Under the pieces are notes generated by a model, which saw nothing but the letters and a program-made list of their open reading frames with translations, ran no database searches and had not been told where the DNA came from. The translations under genes and the position numbers were made by a program. From contig NZ_JABWCS010000203.1 in NCBI RefSeq assembly GCF_013359945.1, positions 62,001 through 126,000 of the forward strand: DNA of 64,000 nucleotides, read 5' to 3'. Positions 26,712 to 36,072 of the stretch are shown in pieces; positions within the stretch are counted from its first letter, which is position 1; each line of letters opens with the position of its first letter. The DNA is from Paenibacillus agri (lineage in GTDB: Bacteria > Bacillota > Bacilli > Paenibacillales > Paenibacillaceae).

Positions 26712-28688
26712 CTAGAATTGAATCACAACCATTTGATGACAGGCCCACAGCGGCACAGTGTAGCTCAATTTGCCGTCAACTTGGTTGAATGGAAGACTCT
26801 CGTTTTGAGGTGCCAGATATACATCTTTAACTTGTTCTGTCGTCACAAGGGTGACTTCTGTATTCATGAGAGGCAGCAGATCCTCAATAATTTCTACACC
26901 TTCCCCTCTGCGGACCGGAGAAGCATATAACAGGTGATTGACCCAGCGCTTGGAGGCCGGCTGCGCCTGCAAAGTGGTAACACCTTGCGCAGGCAGATTG
27001 GTATTCAGCGATTTATGGTTTCCTAGCAGGCGATCCAGCGCGTAGTAGATGATTTCCTTCACGGGCAGGCTACCTTTTACCGCATAATCTTCAAACACAT
27101 GCCAAGCTACATAGATTCCGTCCCGTCCCTCTGCGATGCCCGCTCCGGCTTCTTGTAGATCGGAAGGAGTATGCTGGTGCGAGCAGAAGGTGAACAAGTC
27201 GCGGTTGAAGTATGAATTTTCCTTGCTGCCGAGCAGAGTACCGCCCGGTGAGAGTACAGCGTCTTGACCTTCGGTATAAATGACAAAGGAGGCTGTGCGC
27301 AGCGAGGGAAGCTCGAAAGACGGCCGCAGATATGATGGCCGGAACGCGGATATCCCCTGCCAAGTAACGCCCAAATCCAGTGCAAATCCGCTTCCGTCCA
27401 CGGACAGACCGGAACGTCCGGTAGCCAGGATTTTGCCGCCGCCAGCAATAAAGTCATCTAGTTTAGTCTTAAGTTGCGCTGTAATCTGAATCTCGTCCGG
27501 TAGAATTAGCACCTTGTATGATGCCAGATCGGCCTCCAAATCCACCACATTGAAGAGATAGTTACCCTCTAGCAAAATCCGTACAGCCCCCGTATCATGC
27601 TTGTTGTGCTGTGGAATCGGACCATCGCCAGCAGCCCATGATGCAGCTTCGAGCGACAACAGGGCGATATCAGCGATACCTGTGGTATCCTGGCACCATT
27701 CTTCCTTGGCCGCTACCTCGCGGTAAGCTTCGCCGATCAGCGTGTAGGTGGCGAGATCCATCTTGCCGCCGGGATGCAGCTGATCCCCGATGGAGCAGCG
27801 CGCCCCGTTGGCAAGGCTCAATGCAGCTTCATAGCGCAGCGCGTTTGGATGTTTGTACCCGCCGAACTCGCCCCAGGAAGTGTGGAACTTTCCGGTCATC
27901 CCGAGGAAATCCATGCCCAGTGTCTGTGCATATCGTGCGGAGAGAGGGAAGTGATCATAGCCCCAGCCGCCTGTCGGCAGGGACTCCAGCTCCAGGTGGG
28001 TGTTAACATGAGCGAGGTCTCGCCGCCCCCGGTCAACGTGGCTGCTGTTGTGGAATACCGGCAGTCCCGGTTTCACCGCGTGAACGGTATCGTTCATTCT
28101 TTTTGCGTACCGGGCGTAGGTCTCTTCCCACAACTTCCGCATATCTTCCAGATTACGCGGGTCTGAGCCCCGCTCACGGATGTCAGCCACACAATATTGA
28201 CAGTAGCATTCCCGGACGCCGACGATATCCAGGAAGATGCCGTCTGCATCGTAGTTTTTCACGACTTCTTCCACCTGCTGGGCCAGAACGTCAAGATAAG
28301 GAGTGTTCATACAGAATTGATGATATCCTGGTGTCATGAAGTCACCCGTCCAGCTAATGACCTCCTGCTGATTGCGAATCAGCCACTGTGGATGTTTACG
28401 GGCGAGCCGCTCATCCAATCCGGCGGAGAGATAGACTGGCGTCTTCACGCCGATTTCATGAGCGGCCTCAATCTGGGCGCCCAGAAGATCAAAATCCAGA
28501 CCTGGATGCATTTCATTGGCAGTAGTTGGGTGGTAAGCCCAGCCATGATGACATTTGGAGAAGATAGTGATGGAATCGACATGCCCGGTCTTAAGCATCT
28601 CCTGAAATTGCTGCTTGGAAAAGTCCCGGCCAATGCCTTCAATGGCTTCGGATGTATGGAAATCGAGATGCACCTGACGAAATTTCAT
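26712..28688 (-). CDS. GHL6-like glycoside hydrolase with beta-galactosidase-type trimerisation domain
   Basis: A 658-residue cytosolic protein. ATG 28688 follows AGGGGGA. Residues of about 1-340 form a TIM barrel opening with KFRQVHLDFHTSEAIEGIG and containing DADGIFLDIVGVRECYCQYC, the layout of hypothetical glycosyl hydrolase 6. The middle part (about 345-560), with LASYKVLILPDEIQITAQLK and FIAGGGKILATGRSG, is the flavodoxin-like trimerisation domain seen in GH42. Family members are expected to act on alpha-L-fucosides or related sugars, but the specificity here cannot be read. It diverges from an AraC regulator at 28825. Confidence 0.78.
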   Translation of the reverse strand: MKFRQVHLDFHTSEAIEGIGRDFSKQQFQEMLKTGHVDSITIFSKCHHGWAYHPTTANEMHPGLDFDLLGAQIEAAHEIGVKTPVYLSAGLDERLARKHPQWLIRNQQEVISWTGDFMTPGYHQFCMNTPYLDVLAQQVEEVVKNYDADGIFLDIVGVRECYCQYCVADIRERGSDPRNLEDMRKLWEETYARYAKRMNDTVHAVKPGLPVFHNSSHVDRGRRDLAHVNTHLELESLPTGGWGYDHFPLSARYAQTLGMDFLGMTGKFHTSWGEFGGYKHPNALRYEAALSLANGARCSIGDQLHPGGKMDLATYTLIGEAYREVAAKEEWCQDTTGIADIALLSLEAASWAAGDGPIPQHNKHDTGAVRILLEGNYLFNVVDLEADLASYKVLILPDEIQITAQLKTKLDDFIAGGGKILATGRSGLSVDGSGFALDLGVTWQGISAFRPSYLRPSFELPSLRTASFVIYTEGQDAVLSPGGTLLGSKENSYFNRDLFTFCSHQHTPSDLQEAGAGIAEGRDGIYVAWHVFEDYAVKGSLPVKEIIYYALDRLLGNHKSLNTNLPAQGVTTLQAQPASKRWVNHLLYASPVRRGEGVEIIEDLLPLMNTEVTLVTTEQVKDVYLAPQNESLPFNQVDGKLSYTVPLWACHQMVVIQF

Positions 28689-28765
28689 GCTTGCGTCCCC
28701 CTGGTCATTAAATGATAGAATCATATTATATCTACCACTCTAATGGATTATGGGATGACATACAG

Positions 28766-28794
28766 CCGACAATTCCGACTTTGTATAGTACAAT
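28766..28794 (+). promoter_or_regulatory. Putative promoter of AraC gene
   Basis: CCGACA at 28766-28771 and TACAAT at 28789-28794 with a 17-base spacer; the start would be about 24 bases before ATG 28825. Confidence 0.45.
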
Positions 28795-28824
28795 TTCGGT
28801 GTGTTTGAATCAGGAGGACGTTAC

Positions 28825-29703
28825 ATGCTTGTGCTTGAACTACCGGTCCCGCCCTTTCCATTGCTGGCGGCAATCGGTCACACGTTATGGAAGCCCGGTG
28901 TGCAGCATGCTCAGCGCCAGTTCGAGGTATTCGATCTCATTATATGCGCCAAAGGGATGCTGCACATGGAGGAAGATGGTATTGGTTATGAGGTAGCCGG
29001 AGGCATGATGCTGGTTCTGGAGCCTGGCAAAACCCATCGCGGCTCACGGCCGACCGAGCTGGAGACCGAGGTGTACTGGATTCATTTTCAGTACCCTGTG
29101 TCTGTGGAACCCATCTTGAAGGAGAAGACACATTGGCAGCAGCCGCTGCTCCAGCGGAGTGATCAGGATACGGAAGCTCCACCGGGAGTCATTGAGATTC
29201 CGAAATTCGCTGCTGTGGATCTGCGCTCACTCCAGCCTCTGTTGACCGAGATGCTTGAGCTGCACCATGTGTTGACCCTACAGCGTTCCTTTGAGCTGAA
29301 TATCCTGCTCGGCCAATTTCTCCTGCAACTGCAGAACGGGATGCGACGCAGCAGTCCGCAGGCCCGTTCCTATTTTCTCAGCGAGAAGGTAGCGGCTTAT
29401 TTGAACCAGCATTTAGAGCAGCCGTTCGATTCCGTGCAAATGGAGCGTGATCTGCTCTATCATTTCGATTATCTGGCTCGCTGCCTGAAGCAGTATACGG
29501 GGATGAGCCCGCTACAATACAGGCACCATCTTCAGATTGAGAAGGCCAAGCGGCTGCTGGCGCATTCCGAGCTTTCATTGAAACGGATCGGTGAGTTGTG
29601 TGGCCTGCAGGACAATAACTATTTTACACGCTTGTTCAAGCGCCAAACTTCACTTACGCCAGGGGAGTACCGCAGGCAGTATCAGGTGTTTTTAATAGAG
29701 TAG
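28825..29703 (+). CDS. AraC-family regulator of the GHL6-like gene
   Basis: A 292-residue activator. The N-terminal cupin arm (FEVFDLIICAKGMLHMEEDG, then LVLEPGKTHRG) should bind a sugar. The C-terminal double helix-turn-helix has SLKRIGELCGLQDNNYFTRL then KRQTSLTPGEYRRQY. ATG 28825 follows CAGGAGG. Divergent placement next to the glycosidase and no other neighbour suggests a dedicated pair. A terminator follows at 29814. Confidence 0.92.
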   Translation: MLVLELPVPPFPLLAAIGHTLWKPGVQHAQRQFEVFDLIICAKGMLHMEEDGIGYEVAGGMMLVLEPGKTHRGSRPTELETEVYWIHFQYPVSVEPILKEKTHWQQPLLQRSDQDTEAPPGVIEIPKFAAVDLRSLQPLLTEMLELHHVLTLQRSFELNILLGQFLLQLQNGMRRSSPQARSYFLSEKVAAYLNQHLEQPFDSVQMERDLLYHFDYLARCLKQYTGMSPLQYRHHLQIEKAKRLLAHSELSLKRIGELCGLQDNNYFTRLFKRQTSLTPGEYRRQYQVFLIE

Positions 29704-30015
29704 AAAATGGAGTAGTTCGTCAACGTTGTATCCCCAGCATCAATAAATATGATGGAATGAGGTGTCGTATCACCCTAAGAAGAAGCCTCTGCAGGGTTCG
29801 TATCCATATTCAGACCCATTCTCCGTAATCCATTGGAGGATGGGTTTTTCATGCTTGGATTCCAGTGGTATCTCCTTACAAATCATACAAATGGATACTC
29901 CAGTGAACGAATGGTTAGGTCCTGCCCACTTGTAATGATGGTATACTAAAGCGGGATTATAGAGGTCCTCTAGGTGTTAGGGGCACAACAATAGAACGGA
30001 AGCGGAGGAGAGCCG
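29704..30015. other. Gap between AraC gene and AraC-type sensor
   Basis: It contains the terminator at 29814-29849 and the leader of the sensor gene. No open frame, RNA gene or repeat was recognised in the remaining bases. Confidence 0.6.
29814..29849 (+). terminator. Terminator after AraC gene
   Basis: ACCCATTCTCC pairs with GGAGGATGGGT (one G-U) around a ten-base loop, followed by TTTTT. Confidence 0.8.
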
Positions 30016-32361
30016 GTGGAGAAGAAGGGTATGAGAAGCTGGAAATGGTTTAGGTTCAAAGGCGCTTGGCCGGCATTGTTCTGGTCCTATATCTCAATAC
30101 TTCTGCTGCTGCTTGTTCTTGGCAGCATACTTTACTGGAGCGCCAGGGAAGTGGTGGTGAAATCCGTGGAGCGTAGTAATTCCGCTATGCTGGGACAGCT
30201 CCGGGAACTTGCTGATGGGCAGCTGCAAATGATCGAGCAGTTGGAACAGCAGATCGCCAATCATCCCAAACTGCTGCAGCTAATGAGCAGTAAAGCGCCT
30301 TTGTCTGATAAGGAGCAGTACGAGATGATTGCATTAGCCGAGGATTTGAAGCGCTACAAGCAATTGACACCATTCATTAACGATTACTACATATATCTGC
30401 CCAAAACTGGAACCATGCTGGGGCCGGGCGTGAAGACTACACCGGAGATTTTGTTTGATCAAGCCGTTCGCTTTGACGGGTTGAGCGCCGATGAATGGGT
30501 GCAGAAATTTGAAAGCGGATACCATTTTCGTACCTTCGAGCCATCACTGCATGCAAGGAGCAGTATCGGGGAGTCAAGCGACATTCTTGCATATATGCAG
30601 ACTCTTCCGCTCGGCAACCGTTCCAAGGGATTAGCTACGCTGTTTATCATGATTAATGAAGACGAACTACGCAAAATGTTCCAGGGCTTGGCGGATGCCG
30701 GACAAGGTAGCATTTACATTGTGGACAACAGTAACCGGCTGGTCAGCACAACGGCCGTTAGTAAGGCTCCATTATCTTTTGCATATGGAGAAATGCAAGG
30801 CGAGCAGGGGAAGCTGGAGACCCGGCGTGAGGGGAAGGAGATGATTGTCTCCTATGTGACTTCAAGCGTCTTCGGGTGGAAATATGTACTGGAGGTGCCC
30901 CGTGTTGTCTTTCTGAAGGAAGTGAATGAGGTGCGGAGCTGGGCTTTGTTGTTGCTGGTTTTGGCTGCGCTTTCAGGAGCGGCTGTTTCATTCTATCTAT
31001 CCTATCGTAACGTACGCCCACTTCGTGATTTAGTATCGGTTGTAACGGGCAACAGTCCTGCGCTGCCGCGTAAGGAGGGACCTCTGGAATATCAATTCAT
31101 ACATACATCGATCCAGTCGGCCCGAATAACGGAAACGGAACTCCGGGGCCGGTTGTCGCAGCAGACACCCATTATTCGTCTACATTTCCTGAATCGGCTG
31201 ATCAAGGGCTACGCAGATTCTCATGAGCTGCAGCCGGAAGCCTTGGAGTTCATGGATATTCGTTTTATCTCCGATACTTTTGCGATCCTGTTGATCGACG
31301 TGGAGGATATGAATGCTTTTTCTACTGAAAATGATCCTAAAGAATGGCTCTTTATCAACTTCGTTATTTCGAATATTGCCACCGATCTGGTGGGAGAGCG
31401 GCATATCGCCTACACCACTGAGCTGGATCAGGGCAGAATTGCTCTCCTGATTAATTTCAGTGAAGCTGATGAGGTGGGATGCAGGGCAGAATTGTCAGCG
31501 ATCACAGAGCAACTGGAACACATGCTGTGTAAGCGATTCCGGCTAAAGGTGTCTATTGGTGCGAGCTTCATTGCGCGGGAAATAAAAACAATCGGCGAAG
31601 CCTTCCGCGATGCTCTCAAGCGGCTCGATGAGGACGCCAAGCAGCAGGCTAAGGATCACGCAGTTGACCAATTGCGGGAGCGGCCGCCGGTATATTATTA
31701 TCCGTTGGATATCGAACAGCAGTTGACCAATTATGTGAAATCAGGTGAGGAAGAGAAAACAGAACAGCTTCTGAATGCTTTGTATTCGGATCATTACAGC
31801 ACTGACGGCAGCAGTCCGCTGGTTGGCTCGTATTTCCTGCTACATTTGTCTTCGACGTTGTTCCGGATTGTCCAGAATACACCGAATGCGGATGCGGAGC
31901 TTGCTATGCGGCTGTTACAGAATCAGTCCGATGGCAACGCGGATGCCCACCGTACATTCCAGCAGCTGAAAGGGGAGTTTCAGACCGTCTGCCGTCTCTG
32001 GCGGGAAGGACGCAGCGACCAGGGCAGCCGGATGCTGGAGACGATCAAACGGATCGTAAGGGAACGTTACAGCGAGAACATGTTGAGTGTGAACCTGATT
32101 GCGGATGAACTGGGAATTACACAGCCATATCTATCCTCTTTTTTCAAAAAGGTTACCGGTCATACGATCCTTGAATTTATTGCCGAAACCCGGCTGAAGG
32201 AGGCAAAACGGCTGCTGACAGATACGGATCATACCGTAGCTTATGTGGCTCATGCGGTGGGCTACTCCAACGACATTGGTTTTATTCGTTTTTTCAAAAA
32301 ACATGAGGGGATTACCCCTGGTCAATATCGTACGAACACACAAACGGAACACCGATCTTAG
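30016..32361 (+). CDS. Membrane-bound AraC-type sensor regulator of the mannoside ABC operon
   Basis: A 781-residue one-component regulator common in Paenibacillus. A first membrane helix is at about residues 18-40, an extracellular dCache-like sensor at 41-305 (rich in QLEQQIANH), and a second helix at about 306-328 (WALLLLVLAALSGAAVSFYL). After a cytoplasmic linker, an AraC DNA-binding domain fills residues 670-781 (NLIADELGITQPYLSSFFKK, then VAYVAHAVGYSNDIGFIRFF). GTG 30016 follows GCGGAGGAGAG. It immediately precedes the lipoprotein and permeases and is the probable sensor of the oligosaccharide they import. Confidence 0.93.
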   Translation: MEKKGMRSWKWFRFKGAWPALFWSYISILLLLLVLGSILYWSAREVVVKSVERSNSAMLGQLRELADGQLQMIEQLEQQIANHPKLLQLMSSKAPLSDKEQYEMIALAEDLKRYKQLTPFINDYYIYLPKTGTMLGPGVKTTPEILFDQAVRFDGLSADEWVQKFESGYHFRTFEPSLHARSSIGESSDILAYMQTLPLGNRSKGLATLFIMINEDELRKMFQGLADAGQGSIYIVDNSNRLVSTTAVSKAPLSFAYGEMQGEQGKLETRREGKEMIVSYVTSSVFGWKYVLEVPRVVFLKEVNEVRSWALLLLVLAALSGAAVSFYLSYRNVRPLRDLVSVVTGNSPALPRKEGPLEYQFIHTSIQSARITETELRGRLSQQTPIIRLHFLNRLIKGYADSHELQPEALEFMDIRFISDTFAILLIDVEDMNAFSTENDPKEWLFINFVISNIATDLVGERHIAYTTELDQGRIALLINFSEADEVGCRAELSAITEQLEHMLCKRFRLKVSIGASFIAREIKTIGEAFRDALKRLDEDAKQQAKDHAVDQLRERPPVYYYPLDIEQQLTNYVKSGEEEKTEQLLNALYSDHYSTDGSSPLVGSYFLLHLSSTLFRIVQNTPNADAELAMRLLQNQSDGNADAHRTFQQLKGEFQTVCRLWREGRSDQGSRMLETIKRIVRERYSENMLSVNLIADELGITQPYLSSFFKKVTGHTILEFIAETRLKEAKRLLTDTDHTVAYVAHAVGYSNDIGFIRFFKKHEGITPGQYRTNTQTEHRS

Positions 32362-32502
32362 AGATGTGCAGTCTCCTATCTTTCAATTGGGATGGTAATG
32401 TAACATCCAGGCCATATTCAGCTGCTGCGTAACACGGGTATGATGATGTCGGAGTTGCGAGTGGACGCACACCATACAGTAACCAGAGGGGGGAAGATAT
32501 TC

Positions 32503-34143
32503 ATGAATTATGGAAAAAAAGGCCTGATCACCATGCTGGCGGCCATGACGGCACTAACTGTCTCATTATCGGCCTGTTCAGGGGGGAACCAAGCAGAAGA
32601 ACCAACGAATTCTCCGGCGGCGGGAACGGGGAATGTAGAAGAGCCTAAGGATGGTAAGATCGTGTCCAGCCCGCTTACATTAACTTATTATGTACAGGGT
32701 TTGGGCAGCGCGGCGCCAGGAATCAAGACTCAAAATGATATTGCTGCTTATCAAGAGACAGAGAAGAAGACAGGAATTCATATTGAATTCCAGAGTCCTA
32801 CTACCGGTCAGGAGAAGAACCAGTTCAATCTGCTGATGAGCTCAGGCTCATATCCGGATGTTATCGAATGGGGCTGGAATGATTATCCGGGCGGTGGAGT
32901 AGGTGCCATGAACAGCGGTGTTATTGTTCCGCTTAATGATTACATTGATAAATATGCTCCGAACCTGTCCAAACTGCTGGCAGACCATCCGGAGATCAAG
33001 AAAGAGGTGTCCACGGACGACGGACGAATTTATGCATTTCCTTTCCTGCGGGCGGATCCATACCTGCGTACGTACTTTGGCCTTGGCATTCGTAAGGATT
33101 GGCTTGATAAGCTAGGACTTCAGATACCAACAACTATTGACGAATGGCACACTGTATTGAAAGCGCTTAAGGAAGGCGATCCCAACGGAAACGGCAAAGC
33201 CGATGAAATTCCGCTCCTGATTAAAAAGGATACGATGCTGAATTTCAGTAATGTGTTCCTAAATGCTTGGGGGATCACCAGCCAATTCTATTTGAAGGAC
33301 GGAAAAGTGGCTTACGGTACAACTCAGCCGGAATTTAAAGAGTTTCTGGAAACGATGCGCAACTGGTACGCAGAAGGCCTCATTGACCGCGATTATGCAG
33401 CGACGGACGACAAGCAGAAGGACGCCAAATGGACCGGCGGACTGTTAGCTGCATCTGAACTGGCGGTGGGTGGCGGGATCGGAAAATATATGACAGCGAT
33501 GTCCGAGAAAGATCCCGACTTTAACCTGGTAGGTGCACCTTATCCAACGCTCAAGAAGGGCGACAAGCCGGTTCTGGGGCAAATTACGCCAATTTTCAAC
33601 AGCGTGGGAGCGGCCATTACCAGCAGCAACAAGCATATCGAGGAGACAGTAAAATGGTTGGATTTCAAATATGGTGAAGAGGGAAGTATGCTGTTCAACT
33701 TTGGTATTGAGGGCAAGAGCTACGAGATGAAGGACGGCTTTCCTACCTATACCGATGAAATTATGAAAAATCCGGATGGCATGGCTTTCGCTACTGCGCT
33801 CGGCCAATATGCGATTCCGTTCGGAGGTCCGTTTGTACAGGATAAACGTTATCAGGAGCAGAACGTTTCGCTGCCTCAACAGAAGGAAGCGCTCAGTACC
33901 TGGATGGATGTAGAGAATGGCGACTGGCTTCCAACGCTGTCGTTGACCAATGATGAATCGGCAAGATTGGCAGCGATTATGACGGACGTGACTACTTATC
34001 GTGACGAGATGTTCGACAGATTCGTTATGGGTGTGGAGCCAATCGACAATTTCGATACCTTTGTGAAAACCATTGAAGGCATGGGGATTCAAGAGGCTAT
34101 TGATATTCAGCAGGCAGCTTACGAACGATATTTGAAACGGTAA
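32503..34143 (+). CDS. Extracellular solute-binding lipoprotein (LipO/LplA-type)
   Basis: A 546-residue binding protein anchored by Cys25 in the lipobox SLSACSGG, followed by a Gly/Pro/Glu-rich linker. ATG 32503 follows AGGGGGGAAG; the in-frame ATG at 32440 is before this site. TYYVQGLGSAAPGIKTQNDI opens the mature domain and SSGSYPDVIEWGWNDYPGGG is typical of the large LplA-like binding proteins that serve LplB/LplC permeases. The partners follow after an attenuator-like hairpin. The ligand is probably a mannose-containing glycan fragment, inferred from the GH38 gene. Confidence 0.93.
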   Translation: MNYGKKGLITMLAAMTALTVSLSACSGGNQAEEPTNSPAAGTGNVEEPKDGKIVSSPLTLTYYVQGLGSAAPGIKTQNDIAAYQETEKKTGIHIEFQSPTTGQEKNQFNLLMSSGSYPDVIEWGWNDYPGGGVGAMNSGVIVPLNDYIDKYAPNLSKLLADHPEIKKEVSTDDGRIYAFPFLRADPYLRTYFGLGIRKDWLDKLGLQIPTTIDEWHTVLKALKEGDPNGNGKADEIPLLIKKDTMLNFSNVFLNAWGITSQFYLKDGKVAYGTTQPEFKEFLETMRNWYAEGLIDRDYAATDDKQKDAKWTGGLLAASELAVGGGIGKYMTAMSEKDPDFNLVGAPYPTLKKGDKPVLGQITPIFNSVGAAITSSNKHIEETVKWLDFKYGEEGSMLFNFGIEGKSYEMKDGFPTYTDEIMKNPDGMAFATALGQYAIPFGGPFVQDKRYQEQNVSLPQQKEALSTWMDVENGDWLPTLSLTNDESARLAAIMTDVTTYRDEMFDRFVMGVEPIDNFDTFVKTIEGMGIQEAIDIQQAAYERYLKR

Positions 34144-34153
34144 CGCTGATTTG

Positions 34154-34211
34154 AGCGGGTTCCTAATGGTTCGTCGCGCTGACCTGCGCCGGCCTGGGAC
34201 CCGCTGTTTTT
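34154..34211 (+). terminator. Attenuator-like hairpin between binding protein and permeases
   Basis: AGCGGGTTCC pairs with GGGACCCGCT (one G-U), with a GC-rich inner part, and is followed by GTTTTTAC. It starts ten bases after the lipoprotein stop. Partial termination here would give more binding protein than permease. Confidence 0.65.
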
Positions 34212-34238
34212 ACTCTGTACATGAAGGAGGTCTATGTG

Positions 34239-35141
34239 TTGAAGCTGCTGCGAGACTGGTCCCGACATAAATATATCTATTTGATGCTGCTTCCCGTTGT
34301 GATCTACTATCTGGTATTCCTTTATTTTCCGATGTACGGTTTGCAGATTGCTTTTAAAGATTTCTCACCTGTCAAAGGAATTTTGGGCAGCGAATGGGTC
34401 GGGTTCAAGCATTTCATATCTTTTTATGACAGTTATTACTTCTGGCGCTTGATTCGCAATACACTGTTGATTAGCTTGTATGAATTGGTTTTTGGCTTTC
34501 CGGCTCCTATCATTCTGGCCCTGCTGCTTAATGAAATTCGAAGCCGTGTATTTAAAAATGTGGTGCAGTCCATTACGTATCTCCCGCACTTTATCTCAAT
34601 AGTCGTAGTCTCGGGAATGCTGGTCGACTTTCTCTCCGGGAACGGTCTGATCAATCAACTAACTGGATTGTTTGGTATTCCTTCGGTTTCTTTCCTTATT
34701 GTACCTGAATGGTTCCGGACCATTTATGTTTCCTCCGGAATCTGGCAAGGAGTAGGCTGGGGATCGATTATTTATCTGGCGGCGATTGCGGGTATTGACC
34801 CCAGTCTTTACGAAGCTGCCAAGACTGATGGTGCAGGACGATTCAAGCAAATTCTGCATGTCACCCTCCCGGGAATTATGCCGACGATCATCATTATGCT
34901 GATCTTGCGATTCGGTACACTGATGGCTGGGGGCAGTCTGGAAAAGATTCTTTTGTTGTACAACTCAACAACCTATGAAACGGCGGACGTGATCTCCACC
35001 TTCGTATACCGGCGAGGATTGCTTCAGATGGATTATGGTTTTTCGGCAGCAATCGGCCTGTTCAACAATGTGATTAACTTCCTGTTGCTCGTCTCGGCCA
35101 ACAAGATCAGCCGGAAGATCAATGAAACAAGTCTGTGGTAG
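34239..35141 (+). CDS. LplB-type ABC permease
   Basis: A 300-residue permease with six predicted membrane segments, opening LKLLRDWSRHKYIYLMLLPV. The EAA loop reads EAAKTDGAGRFKQI then LHVTLPG. TTG 34239 is preferred since AAGGAGG ends nine bases before it; ATG 34221 overlaps that ribosome site. Works with the following LplC-type permease and the lipoprotein. Confidence 0.93.
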   Translation: MKLLRDWSRHKYIYLMLLPVVIYYLVFLYFPMYGLQIAFKDFSPVKGILGSEWVGFKHFISFYDSYYFWRLIRNTLLISLYELVFGFPAPIILALLLNEIRSRVFKNVVQSITYLPHFISIVVVSGMLVDFLSGNGLINQLTGLFGIPSVSFLIVPEWFRTIYVSSGIWQGVGWGSIIYLAAIAGIDPSLYEAAKTDGAGRFKQILHVTLPGIMPTIIIMLILRFGTLMAGGSLEKILLLYNSTTYETADVISTFVYRRGLLQMDYGFSAAIGLFNNVINFLLLVSANKISRKINETSLW

Positions 35142-35165
35142 TCCATTCCAGGGGGTGAATGATCC

Positions 35166-36047
35166 TTGAAGACTCATATTTCCTGGGGAGAACGGCTGTT
35201 TGATATCTGCATCAACGTATTTATGGTGGTGCTGATGGCTGTTACCCTGTATCCGTTTCTGTATGTGCTGTTTGCTTCCTTCAGTAATCCTTCCGATCTG
35301 ATTCAGCATCAGGGGCTGCTGTTGATGCCGACTGGCTTCAGTCTTGAATCTTATAAGCTGGTATTCGAGAATCCAATGATTTCTATCGGTTATTTCAATA
35401 CTTTGATTTACGTTGTCGTCGGTACGACGCTGAATCTGACGCTGACCAGCTTCGCTGCCTATGCGCTGTCTCGCAAGGGTGTGCGATTCGTCGGCCCCAT
35501 TATGTTTGCCATCGTGTTCACGATGTTCTTCTCGGGTGGTCTGATTCCCACCTATCTTAATATGAAGCATCTGGGGTTGCTGGATACACGGTGGGCAATG
35601 ATTTTGCCGTCTGCGATCAGCACCTGGAACCTGCTGGTCATGCGCACCTCCTTCGCGGGTATTCCCGCAGCGCTGGAAGAATCAGCGCGGATTGACGGGG
35701 CCAATGATTTTCGTATTCTGTTCCAGATCTTTATCCCGGTCTCATTGCCAATTATGGCTGTAATGACTCTTTTCTACGGTGTGGGGCATTGGAATGCCTA
35801 TATGGATGCGCTGATTTACCTGCGCGATAAGGATTTATACCCGCTGCAGCTCGTTCTGCAGGGAATTCTGATTACGAACAGCACAGACTCCATGATGAGT
35901 ACCGTGGCAGATGTCGACAAAGGTCTGATTCAGGAGACGATCAAATATGCAACGATCATTGTTGCGACAGTACCGATCCTGCTGCTCTATCCGTTCCTCC
36001 AGCGGTATTTTGTCAAAGGCGTTATGTTAGGTTCTATTAAAGAATGA
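35166..36047 (+). CDS. LplC-type ABC permease
   Basis: A 293-residue permease, second membrane half. Opening LFDICINVFMVVLMAVTLYP and end FLQRYFVKGVMLGSIKE are standard for LplC. The EAA loop reads LEESARIDGANDFRILFQI. The start is TTG after AGGGGGTGA. It lies 24 bases after lplB and 25 before the GH38 gene, one operon. The ATPase is expected elsewhere (MsmX-type). Confidence 0.93.
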   Translation: MKTHISWGERLFDICINVFMVVLMAVTLYPFLYVLFASFSNPSDLIQHQGLLLMPTGFSLESYKLVFENPMISIGYFNTLIYVVVGTTLNLTLTSFAAYALSRKGVRFVGPIMFAIVFTMFFSGGLIPTYLNMKHLGLLDTRWAMILPSAISTWNLLVMRTSFAGIPAALEESARIDGANDFRILFQIFIPVSLPIMAVMTLFYGVGHWNAYMDALIYLRDKDLYPLQLVLQGILITNSTDSMMSTVADVDKGLIQETIKYATIIVATVPILLLYPFLQRYFVKGVMLGSIKE

Positions 36048-36072
36048 CAATGTTACGGAAGGAACTGATCAT

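Noticed and set aside
34965..35570. 201-codon minus-strand frame across the permease genes
   Set aside because: It is the mirror of two strongly recognised permeases and has no family features.
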